Positions 35,654 through 47,300 of a stretch of 64,000 nucleotides of DNA are shown in pieces. Positions within the stretch are counted from its first letter, which is position 1. Every line of letters begins with the position of its first letter. This DNA comes from Scatophagus argus (Eukaryota > Chordata > Actinopteri > Scatophagidae), in NCBI RefSeq assembly GCF_020382885.2, contig NC_058498.1, positions 7,724,501-7,788,500 on the forward strand. The letters run 5' to 3'. The position numbers and the translations under genes are program-made. The notes under the pieces are model-generated. The model worked only from the letters and a program-made list of their open reading frames with translations, ran no database searches and was not told where the DNA came from.

Positions 35654-38600
35654 TCACATCATTGGTGAGTCTGTCTCTGGATCCTCCTCTGTCATCTCAC
35701 CATCTGGTTTGACTGCGGGGGGAGGAGGGGGTGGTAGGGATGAGAAGTCAGAGGTTGGGCTAACGAGATCTGGAGGGAGTGGAAAGACCAGGGCTGGGTG
35801 GAGGAGACGGAGGGAAGACCTGAACCCCTCCCAGGCATCTCTCTCCCCTTCTGCTGCTTTTGCCTGGAGGAGAGAAGCACTGCCATTTGAAATGTGTTTT
35901 TCTTAAATGAAATTACATTTTAAAAACAAAACCAAGCATTCAACTATGAAATACTAAACTTTTGTTTTTTTTTTTTTTAACCAAAAGCTGGTACAGTTAC
36001 TCACTCTGACTTGCTGTTGTCTCTTGGCTTCAGCCTCAGCAGCCAGACTCTGCTGTAACTCCACAGGAAAACTGAGCTCGTCTCTGACAGGAAATCAAAT
36101 GATAGCCTGGTCAGCATGAATATCACAGCACGCTACAAATCTCTACATTCTTCTTTACTGGAAAAATCACTGCATGCAGAGGACACGGAAAGTGAAGCAT
36201 TTTTCAGAAACATTTCCACCCTTTTGTATTGTACACATCAGTGTCTTTGTTCTAAAAATCTAAATCTAAATTCTCTTGAGCCATTTACACCATCGGCTGT
36301 TGATATCAGGTTCCGATGTCAGGCCGTCAGGATTGAAGTTCAAGAGCTTCTTCCTGCAGCCACTGATTTGCATTAGCGTTTAACAACCATACATGCTCAC
36401 CCAGTGCAGGAGGGGCATCGAGATCAGTTTCTGCATCCACGGTAACAAAAGCTAAACAACAAAACATTTCTGCCACAGGATGTAATGTCCTTTTTAGTCT
36501 TGACTGTAGTTATTCACTCAACAAAATAAATGCAGCAGAGGAAGGTTGATACAGAGAAGACAAATTACAACAAGTCTTACATGTCTGCTCTCTCTACCCT
36601 GATGCCCCAGCGGCAAGCAACAGAGTCAACGGCCGCTCGTATCTTCTGTCCGATCTTCGCCCTGTGCAGCAGGATGTGGCTGAATGTGTGTTGGGACAGA
36701 ACATCTCGGACGGCTGCCTGGACCAGAGTCTGCAGCGCTGTGGTCAGACTGAACAGCACTGTGCTGCACAAGGCGACATTTTCTATCTGGTAATAACACA
36801 CTGCACTCAACTCCGGCCTCACCAAGTCCTTTGTCACCACCTGCATATATGAGGAAAATATCTGTTAGAAGCCTCGCACAATTAATCTCTTGTCACCATT
36901 GGGTAAATTTGTTCAGTAGGGGGCGATAATTCATGTGCTGTGTAAGAAAGATGGAGTCTCACTGTAATATAAACTTCCCTGAAGGTACAATAATGAAAGT
37001 GGATGTACAAGTCCATCAGCCTCTTTATGAACTATGGAGGATTTACTGTACATTCAGGGAAAGCAAAGTGCATATACAGTAAATCCATCCATCCATTCAT
37101 TTTCTATACCGCTACTGCTTTATCCATCAGGGTGGCAGGTGGGGGGGCTGAAGCCTGTCCCAGATGACAACAGGTGAGAGGCGGGGTACACCCTCAGTTG
37201 TGTTTTTGTTAATTGTTCTGTACCGTGTGAGCAGGAACCTTCAGCATTTTCAGTCGGATGTCGACCTTGTGACACACATCGAGGAGAGGAAGGTAGAAAA
37301 GAAGGCCTGGAGAGAAGAGAGAGAAGGTTGTTATTTTTGCTATTAATTTTGTTTGATCGAGAAAGCGCAGATCTTTCGCTCTCAATTTGAGGGGTGTTCA
37401 AATGTTTCATGCGCCTGTAGCTGGATGTTCATCAGCCAACCAAAACCAAGAGTAATTCTGACACTGACACACATGTCAATTAACCTGATTTGACACATCC
37501 TTGATGGAAGCAAAGCCACAGTTTTTAAATAACTGCTGTCAAATGAAAACAAAGGGCTACGGCAATCGGTGACAACCTGGTCCTCTGGGTCTTCCACGCA
37601 ATAGATGCCCCATTCTGAAGATCACAGCTCTCTCATGCTCCCTCACTACCTGTCAATCAAAATGACAGACATCAGCAAGTTCAGCTGGCATGTCCAAATG
37701 ACATACAATACAAGCAAGGCTGCTATACACTGCCTCTGTACATGCAGTGTAGTCAGAAAGTGGTAGGACGCTGACACATTTTTCTTGTGTTGGCCGTGTA
37801 CTGTAGTGCAGTGGATTACAAAGCAAACATTGGATTTAAGGTGAAAGCACTGACTTTATAAAGTAGCTCTTTCACTTGTGCTAAAAAGCCACAATTTCCC
37901 CTAATTTCTCCAAATATTTTACTTCTTGTGGAGGTTAAAAAGATCGAAACAGAATTTTGATGTCTCAGAGGAAATTTGGATGATACAGTTCTAGTCCTTT
38001 ACCTTGTATCTAGAAATCAGTCTCAGTTTTGTTATGGAGATTATTCTACAGTGTTTGTTTTCTGTTTGGTCTGTTGTGTAGTCGTACTTTGACACAAAAC
38101 CAGATGGAAAAAGGGAGGAAGAGGAGAACCAGAGCCAAGACGAAGACCATCAGCAGCCACTCAAACACGCCCAAGTTCCTGTGTTTCAGACCTGCAGAGA
38201 TCCACTGGGGTCAGTATGAAGAAACCCAGCCAAGATACTCAGATTAAACAGAAAAACGAGTTTCTCTTCGAGCTCTTAAGATTCCTCGAGAGCAAAATGA
38301 AGAAGTTATTTAGGTCGTCACATTCCTGCATTTACATTGCTGTTTATTTTATTTTATGGATTTTTCTTTCAGAACATACGATTTCAGATCCTGTACTTTC
38401 TGGTTTCCACTTACTGTCCTCCTGCTGTGCTGCTTCCAAGAGCCCAAGGTTCTCCCCCTTGACCTCATCCTCTCTCACACTATCGATGTCCACCACCGTG
38501 GATTTCACCTTCACTTCTGTCTCCTGCTCCACCTCATTCGTCTCTGGCCTCTCCTTCTGTTGCTTTTCTTTCCTTGCTGATGATGCCTCAGGTACGCGGC

Positions 38601-38718
38601 CTGTCTTTGATGGCCTTTGTCGGTGACTTCTGGGAGACGCCGAGGCTCCCCTCTCCTTCCTGGGCGTCATTCTGGATCTTGGAGGGTGACTGGGGTGGAC
38701 ACTGGAGGACTTCTCCAT
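35654..38718 (-). CDS. nphs2: Podocin (7 coding exons, 370 aa)
   Basis: A stomatin/prohibitin-family hairpin membrane protein that scaffolds nephrin at the podocyte slit diaphragm. Exons: 38415-38718, 38088-38191, 37577-37649, 37224-37306, 36581-36840, 36005-36083, 35654-35863. The N-terminus is basic and Ser-rich, with STVVDIDSVREDE matching the podocin motif. The membrane hairpin (about 106-136) ends PFSIWFCVK. The PHB domain (about 137-300) contains REHERAVIFRMGHLLRG, VDIRLKMLKVP, VTKDLV, ICYY-like VCYYQIEN, DSVACRWGIRVER and ELQQSLAAEAEAKRQQQVR. The end, DSPMM, parallels human DSPML. Exon lengths 104, 73, 83 and 79 equal the human ones as I remember them, and 260 equals human exons 5+6 fused. 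The tail after QVR is 69 residues here, about 92 in human, and lacks the conserved GTPAAVQLRYLHTLQ segment. An in-frame ATG ten codons upstream (38746-38748) is an alternative start; I chose MEKSSS by similarity. Confidence 0.93.
37084..37195 (+). repeat. Truncated copy of the dispersed repeat seen at 20092-20407
   Basis: CCATCCATCCATTCATTTTCTA, then TACCGC, TTTATCCATCAGGGTGGCAGG and GAGAGGCGGGGTACACCC match the start of the larger copy. It ends about 30 bases from nphs2 exon 4, inside intron 4. Confidence 0.75.
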
Positions 38719-39116
38719 AGTGGCTGGAGGCTCTGCAGTAAAGAGCATCAAAGTGATGGCTGTTGGGATGCTTCTGCTTGATGGGCTGGTGGTAGGCAGA
38801 GAAGAAAGAGGAATTTTATCACTTTTACTGCCGTGAGTTACTTCCTCTGGCTGGAGGTCTGTAACTGGAGTCAGTGGTGCTGCCGTCTGCCGTGTTAATC
38901 AGGCAGAATATGTGGATTGTAAATTAGGTTGACTGTTGGACTGTGGGAGGACAGTAGTGGGAGTGCCACTGCTTTGTTTATCAAACAAAGTCAATTCAGT
39001 GGACCTTTCTGAGCGTGATACTTAATATCTGCTGTCAAACTAGCAAACTAAAACAAAAGAAAATGTTGAGATAATAATGTGGATCCTGGATCGGTGACAC
39101 GAATCTCAAATGCCTA

Positions 39117-39365
39117 CCTTGAAACTGTGCTGGCTTTATAGATCTTCTGTGCTGGCAATTTGCACACATTTTAGAATTCCTTTGCCGCAACATACACATT
39201 TGAAGCCCTGTAGTCCACCATAAGCTCATTGGTTCTGAGGATACTGCGCTTCAAGCGTTTGTAGCTGCACCATGTGAGGAGGCTTGTTTCAGTTACTACA
39301 TGTATGAGCCTGGACAGACATGGATGTAAGCTGCAACTTGACTGGTGCACAGAGGTAATTCTAGT
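39117..39365. repeat. Second copy of the dispersed repeat seen at 26586-26845
   Basis: Collinear blocks of similarity in the same orientation as the axdnd1 intron copy, with substitutions and small gaps. No open frame of note; class unknown. Confidence 0.65.
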
Positions 39366-40425
39366 TTCCTGTGAAGAGAGTAAAGATTTTTCCTAATCTT
39401 TCCTAATTTTTCTCAGGTTTTCAGTAGATGACACAGGAGCTTATCTAGACATGTCCCACTAAAATCGCTGACATCATTGCTTTGGAAAGTTGGTGGAGGC
39501 GAGCTGATATCATTTTTGTCTTAAATCGTGCTCACTATTACTATCATGAGTGCATGTCATATCAAATATAAAAGATTTTGACATGTTTCATTAAAATCTT
39601 TGTATCTTTATGCCATCCAGAGAGGGTAGCAGTCCAGCAATCAGAGTTTATTAATGGGACAAATTGTGTCAGGGGAGCTCAGGGGGAGTCACAGTTTGTC
39701 TTTAGAGGGAATGTACAGACTCAGGCCTCTTTCAACAAAGAGCTGATGTGGTTCTTCTGTGTTTTTACATTAGAAGACATGCAATATCCTCCCTACGGCA
39801 TCGTTAATTAACTTTAAATTGATTTTGGGACCCACTTGCTCTGCTTTGGAAGCCTCTGTGTGCAAACCCGGGCAAAGGTGCCTACAACCAACCAGTGTAA
39901 GCCCTGAAAAGGGGGCCAAGTTCTTGTTGGCTCAGGACTATGTCAAAATGCTACATACTAAGTGTTTAAGTAAATAGTGCTTGAATCAAAGTGAATAAAT
40001 GATAGCACAATGTCAGATATGACAAGGAGGGAATATTATTCTGATATCTGTACCCATTTTACAATATATCAATCATATTTTAATCATGTATGTATTTTAA
40101 AATTTTACTGCACATTGTATGTATGCAAACCCAGTCTAACTTATTTGGCACATACATGTTGGCCTATGCCTTAAACGTAAGACGATTAAAGAAATCTAAA
40201 TCTAAATAAATATCAGTAAGTTTGTGCTTAATAAATCGCACTGCTAAGTCAAGGATCTGCTTCAAAATGTATAAAGAGAGTTGACTTTTTTATTTGCATG
40301 CTGGTTCTCGGCTGGCCTCTGGATCTGCTGCGGCCCTGTAGGCCAACCTGACCGTCCACATGAGGTTCGCGTTGCTGTTTGTTTTGAACGCGTCGTCGTC
40401 TCCGCTCCTGGAAATAAACGATCTC

Positions 40426-40447
40426 TGTTCTTACTACTGTAAGAACA
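40426..40447. repeat. Perfect 9-bp hairpin near the presumed tdrd5 promoter
   Basis: TGTTCTTAC, loop TACT, GTAAGAACA. It follows a CpG-rich patch (GAACGCGTCGTCGTCTCCGC). Confidence 0.85.
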
Positions 40448-41319
40448 AAACGACGGGACAGTTTGTTTTAACTTAGCCAGGTAGCCGACTGGAAAAAAAT
40501 TGATTTGTGTTTGTACTTATTTTTAAGCTGTATATGAGCAGAGGCTTTCATGAATATAAGTTACCTGTTTTTTTTTTTCCTCAGAGCTGTTTTTACACTT
40601 ACGACTGCGCCCCAACGTGTTCGGTGGTCTGCTAGCAGCAGCAGCAGGTGTGGAGAAGGTGGGTGTTAAGGAAAATAAAAGCTCCAGATATCGTAGGAGG
40701 ATGTGGGAAAGATTTTGAGGACTTGGGACTAACGGTATGATTAGAGTACCTTCAAATGTACCGTTAAATTCACTGTAAATTCATCTGTTTAAAACTGCAG
40801 CGGCGGCACTTTGGTGAAGCTAACTTCTCGGGTTCCGCTGCCAGCCTACGCAGATCTTCTGTGGTACAGCGTGGAGGCTAGCTTAACTTTTGCTAATTGA
40901 GTAGCTGAGTCATGTGCAATTGGCGGTGATGTGTCTGCACTTGTTGGCTACTTTTTTACTCATGTTTATGGTGCAGGCGTGTTATTTCAAGAAGCTTTAT
41001 TGCACTTGTAATGCCATCAAATGTCAAAGGTAACGATTTAAGATGGCCGAAAGCGACTACTTTGAATGCGACGTTGTAGACTCAACTTTTCATCATTCAG
41101 TGACATTTTCTTTATCCATAAATATTTTTAAAGATGATTCTTAAAGATAAGTTAAAATTTGAAGACGTGGTGTTGTGTTATAAAAAACGCGATTCAAGAC
41201 ATTTTCTTATGGCAGCAGACTGACTAAAAGCAGTCAATAATATGAACTTGTTCTCCTGTCTGGTGTTCCTCCCAAGTCATTTGTTTTATTTCATTTGTCC
41301 CTCTTGCTGGGTTTTGCAG

Positions 41320-44300
41320 ATGCCACCAGACCAGATGAACCAGGAAGACATGTTGGCAAAGCTGAAAAAGGATGTTCGTTCTTTGCTCATTTCATCCAAA
41401 TTGGGCTTGGAGCCTGAGCAGCTCAGGCGGGACTACGTGTCCATGTTGGGGCATCCCATGCCCCTGAAAGTCTTGGGCTTCAGAAACATCATGGAAATGG
41501 TTAAGGAGATGCCTGATGTTGTTTCAGTTAACTTCAGGCCAGATGGCAGCATCTTCTTAAGGGGTAGAGTTCCTTTTTTCATAAGAGCATGTATTTGTTG
41601 TTTAATTCTGTTTCAGTTAAGCAATGATTTAAAAAAAAAAAAGCCTGTTAGTGTTTTGTGCCTTTGTCCTCTCAAACCACCACCTTGGTATGTCTGGCAT
41701 TGTAGCTGTTGGTGACGAGTCCACCCAAAACATTGAGGAGCTGGTAGCTAAGCAACGCGTATCTAAGGCTGACAAGAAGTTCAAGGGAGGGGGTTTCAGC
41801 AACTTTGCGCCCCGCCACTGTCATTCGTCTCCTCCTGTGGTCCTTCCCAGAAGAGGTCGTGCTCCTCTGGCTGTTCCTGTCCAGCTGAGGGCGCAGCTCC
41901 GCATACTCCTCTCCCAGGTTTGAATTGAATATAACCTGTGATGTTTTTGTTGGTCAGCGGCTATTTTAAAATTGTTTCTCACCAAAACGTATTGCGTGCA
42001 GCCTCCATATTGAGGTGGACTTTTAGGGACTGTGTATGGTTTTCAGCTCTTTGCTAAAAAGCTAACAATAACTAGAATCACCCTGTCTAAGTCAGCCTTC
42101 CTTCCTCTTGAAATGGGACAAAATTAGAGCTTCTAGAGTCCTCACTGATAGTTCTTTATGTAGCTCTGCTTTTGAAAAACATTTTCTCGTTTCAAGTAAT
42201 AATGCAGATGTTCTCCCAGGGTCCACTTCGGTTATCAGACCTGGAGGCCTGCTTCCTGCGTTGCTTTGGCCACCCGCTGCGTGCCCACAACTACGGCTTC
42301 TACTCCACTGGAGAAATGCTGGAGGCAGTGGCGGACCTGGTTCTTATCCAGCAGGGTAGGCTGGGCTCTGTTTTGAGCCTGAGGGAACCTCTGCTGCCCA
42401 CGCTGATGTGGAAACCGACCAGCTTGCCAATAAGGACTAGACCTATAAAGTCAGGGTGGCCTCGACCTGACAAGGCAGCCACCAAAGGGCCAGAGACAAA
42501 AACGCAGGCACCGGCAAAACCCCCAGGTTTGTTATTAGACAGGCAGTTCTGTTAGTTTCTTGATACACAGATGAATTTCCACACTTTGAATGTCTTGCTA
42601 GACCATGTCTCAAAAAACATTTACATTTGGCTTTTTTAAGATTGGATAATTAATCTGTCCATGAATTGGTTAAAAGTTAGTGAGGTTATTATGTCAGTAA
42701 TGACAAGCAAACATACAGCACAAACTTGATTTGAAAAAAACTTGAGGATAGACTTCTCTTAATTTGTAGCCTTGCTGTTATCTTCCTTTTTGAAACACCT
42801 CTGTGGTTTACTCCAGCTGAGGTCCCAGTGAAGCAGTCTCCTCTGAGCGAGCCCTCTACCAAGACCATGTCAGACTCTGTCCATAAAGAGTCAACAGATG
42901 TCAGTAACAAGGCAGAGATGGTCGAGAAGAACCAGGGAGCAGATCCAGAGATCTGCCGGGAAGGTCAGCTGTTTCAGAAACGTGTCCTCGAGGTTTGTTC
43001 TCAGGTTAAACAAGAAAATGCAGTACCTGCATGTGTGTCTTGTTGCTTAGAACAGTGGTTCCTAAACTTTTTCACATCAAGGACCCCTAAACTGACACAA
43101 ATTAGACCATAGGCCCCTGTTTGACAAGTCTTTGTCCCAGGATCTCCAGTTCAAGCCAATGATAACAGTTGTTCCTTATTGTTTTTTTTCTGTTACAGAT
43201 AGTGTATGAAACCCATGATCAAAGAAGTCTTACAGTCTGTCATTGTGTTACTTGTGGATTGAATTGTAGTGAAAATAAATTAATACCCTTTTTTTTGCCA
43301 GGGACCCCTTGAACAAGGTGATTTTGTGAATAATGACTTTCTCCAAGAACAGTTATCTTTGTCCTTTTGACTTAAATTCTTTTCCAGCTGGAGGAGGAGC
43401 TTCGCCAGCAAATCATGCAGAATGGAGTCGCTGGGACAATTAGACCTGAGCTGAAGGACAAACTACGCAAGGTTACAATTACCTTCTAGTTATAATTAAG
43501 AGCAGATGATTTAGTGTCGCTAGTGATTGCAAAACTTTGTTTCACCTTTATGTTACCTTCTGTGCCAAGAATTATTTTGCTACACAAGGTAACAAAGACC
43601 CGCGGTTACAAGTCTTGAAATGAAACCATTGATGTGTTTGTGACTCTACAGGTTGTAGGTCAGACCAGTGGTGGATTATCGGTCCACGATCTGCCTGCTG
43701 AGTACAAGGTAAAGAAAAAAAATAGTTATGCTGGGTACCTGTTTCTCTCCATAGTGCCATATGAGAGTTTATGACAAGTAAGTCGAGCTTAAAAATGCAT
43801 TTGAGAAACTGGGTTTTGTCTCTACACATTCAGCGCAATGAAAGGCATTGGCTTCACTGTTTCAGCTTTGCTTTTTTTTGAGCAGCTCTCTGATAGAGAA
43901 AGTAGCCCTACCTGCCTACTCCCAATAACAATTAGGAAGTGAGCAGTTTGAGGACAAAGATGTTTCTGTGCACATGAGTTGAACTCGGGTGATAATGAAA
44001 GATGTGTGGTGACTTTACAGGGGATCTGACTGTCTTTTTTTTCCCCTCAGAGACTTTTTGGTGAAGACTTGCCACTCCAACAGAGCGGCTTTGTCAGTGT
44101 TACTGAACTGGTCGGCGCCATGAGTGACACTTTCCACCTGAAACCTGCAGAACACAACACCGGACAGCACTGGATAGTCATGGACATACAGGACAGTGAC
44201 ATTAAACAATCAGGTGTGTGCTCACTTACCAGCCATCAGTATCACCCTCATCACTTCATTAGGGAGTACTGCCAGGTATGTCATGTAGGTTTAGCAAATA

Positions 44301-47300
44301 AAATCTGTGCTTGATCTTTGTTATTGTGAAATCGTTTGGTTTTAAGGAGGTTGTTTTACACAGACGTAGAATTGTCAGGCAGATGTAGTGGAGTACTGGC
44401 ACTGAGTGCCAATCAGCTTTCTGCCTCTAAAATTCTCCCACTTGGTGTCAGAAACTTGCAGAACCTGTTTCCTGTTTCTGTAGGATGCTGCCGTGTGCAC
44501 GAAAATATTCAATGTTCTTCTACTCAACAATCCATCATGATAAATGGTGGTGTGTGACAATCACGTGACAAGACATTCTGCTTCACTGGGACGTCAGCTG
44601 GAAATACCATGCATCAAAGCTGGAAGACTTCTGTTTTATTTTATAGGTTCAGTGGAGACTGACAGTTCGGCTGACGGTGTGAAGCACCCATTTACGAGCT
44701 ACTACTTCAGCTGTGGAGAGTCTCCCTGGGAAGGCAAGCTGAACGGACACGATGATGATGTCGCAGCAGATGACAAAAATGAGGACCTGGAGACCAGTAA
44801 CAATTGCAAGACCCATGAAATAGTTAGTCATCATATTTCTCTTTATTAGTTAACAAGCCTGTGTGGACAGTCTCTAGACTTCATTGGGTAATTGGAGCTT
44901 CCATGCGAATAATTAATTTTCATTGCCCTTAATAAGCTGATATCAGTGCGCTTTTGTTAGTTTACCTTGTTTAAAATGTTGATTATAATCAAACCTGAAA
45001 GCTGTTGATACTAATTAGAGCTGCTGTCAAATATTTCTGAACATAGAGTAACACTGCTGTGTTCTGCTTTTGTGTCAACGTGGTAGGTGTCAGAGATCTA
45101 CCCTGCCATTAAGGTGTATTGCAGCTCTGCGGTGCCCCTGGACGCCCTGCAGAATCAGCGTCTGAAACAGCCGACGCGCCATGGTCCTCGAGAACTGGTA
45201 GAGGTCCTGGTGGAGCAGGTGGAGTCGCCTGGACATTTCCACGTCCGCTTCAGCGAGAGTGAGGAGGCCCGAGCTCTGGAGGACATGATGATTGAGATGA
45301 GGTTGTGGACATGTTGAGTTGACAGATGATGTACTAACACTTGCTGTACCTATTGTGCCAGTTGCATTATTAAGAATTTCAGTTTAATCAGTAATGAAGT
45401 GTATAATGTCCTTTTTATATTTAGCATTTCATCATGCCTGGCACACTCACTTTATTAATTCAAACATTTATATACATTTAAAAATTTTCTACATCTTCAC
45501 ATCGCTGTTTAGTCTTAATTCAGTTCCTCTTTAGCCTTGAGAATTTTTTTAGTAAGTTGAAAGAAGTGACAAGAAACTGAATGAGATACGTAATATTCAC
45601 CCACCACGCTGACATCATTAAGTAGAAGCTGACCGCGATAAAGTAGAAGCTGGAAACTGTTTTCACTGTGGACTGTGCTGTAAAATATCCCAAAATGTAA
45701 TCATCACATTAGTTTTCTGATGCTTTTCTATAAAGAACAAATTATTGTATATTTACTGTTTTGTTTTTTTTTCTTCCCTTGTCTCCTCTAGACAATGTTA
45801 CACCTGTCCTGAGGTGTCAGACCGCTACCGCCTTCCTGATCGGTTTGTTCGACGGGGTCAGGTCTGCTGCGTGTCACCCAAAGGAATGTGGTTCTACCGT
45901 GTGGTTATCCATCAGATCATCAGCCCCACTCAGGTTAAAGTGTACTACGTCGACTTTGGTGACATGACGGTGGTACAGACCGCCAGACTCAAGTTCCTCA
46001 AGTACGGACATCAAACATTTAAACAGTTGAACAATAAAGCGTCCGCTACTGTGGCTAAGCTGATCAGCGTCTGTGTCTCTATCTTTGTGTCTCTCAGGTC
46101 GTGTTATTCGGTTCTTCCTGCACAAGCTGTTCCATCATCACTTGCTGGACTTAAACCCACCAGTGTGAGTCTGGTGGCGTATCTAATAATGTATTCACAC
46201 TTACCTGGTGACTCATTCTAAGGGCTGCCTCTAACTTCTGGTTAATGTCACAGCCGTCCATCCTGCATTAGTACATTAGACAGGCTTGAGTTTCATGTTC
46301 CTGCTTTTGACTTGATTGGTTATTTCTAAACCTTCCCCTCAGTGTTGGAATTTTCTTTTTTCATGGCCCACATCATGACTACTATGTTTATATTTGAATA
46401 TGCCATTAAAAGGTATAAAAGTGCAAATTGGTGGGGTGCTGTATGTACTTGAGGTGTTTTGTAGCTTTGTCTTGCTGCTTGCAGCTGCTGACACTTTAGC
46501 TGTAAAATCAAACTGCCATGCTACAGATTTCGAGAAATATGGTTGTACACTCATAGCTGCAATGCAAGATCAATTGACATGACAGTCTTCTTCGGGGTAT
46601 TGTAACGTGTTAGGAAGTTTAATGAATAAGAATGTCGTCGTTTGTCTCTTGCAGGGAAGCTGGACTGCTGAGGCCACTGCTTCTTTCCGCAAGCTGTGCT
46701 CTGACCGCACCCTGGTGGGCGCTTTGGATTGTTACACTGGAGATGTGCTGCAGCTCTACCTGTGTGACACACAGACTGATAAAGATATGTACATCCACAC
46801 TGTTCTGCTGAGCCAGGGCCACGGGACAGCTTGCAGTCCTGCAGCCAGTGCAGCAGTAAGAGACACACCTGCACACACACACAGGGACTTATATGTAGAG
46901 ATGGACTGTTTTTATTGAATCAATAGGTTAATCAATCAGTCAATAGATATTACAGGCTGTTGGCCCGTAAAGCAATTATCTCTGATAAATAGCGCTTGTT
47001 ATACAAAGACAACACGATTGACATTTGCTGTACATGCTCCACAAGGCATTCAGAGAGGAGGGAAAAAGACCAAGAGTTTTAACACAACAAAACTTATTTG
47101 AGCTGTCGAATAATAAATCATCCATTTTTGCTCACGACAGCTTAGCCGTTCTTACCCTTGTTTGTGTGTAAACTGCAGGTTAGTAGCTTCTTTTCAAAAT
47201 GCAAAAACAGGAAATTATCATGTATTTTATTGTCGGCCATGAGAAGCAGGTCATTGTTGGTTAGTGGTGTCGCCTGATATAATTACACCTCATACCTCCT

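Larger units (their letters stand above)
38719..41319. promoter_or_regulatory. Head-to-head region between nphs2 and tdrd5
   Basis: About 2.6 kb between the two start codons. It contains the repeat copy at 39117-39365 and then AT-rich sequence with no gene. A CpG-bearing stretch at about 40320-40860 is a likely tdrd5 promoter region. Within it, 40585-40658 is bounded by TTTTCCTCAG and AGAAG|GTGGGT, so it may be a non-coding tdrd5 exon. The first coding exon starts with the ATG directly at its acceptor (41320), so at least one upstream non-coding exon is needed. Confidence 0.5.

Noticed and set aside
36410..36470. Possible extra nphs2 exon ending in CTGG|GTGAGC on the minus strand
   Set aside because: In the required phase it hits TGA after two codons. 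The exon at 36005-36083 fits podocin in sequence, phase and length.
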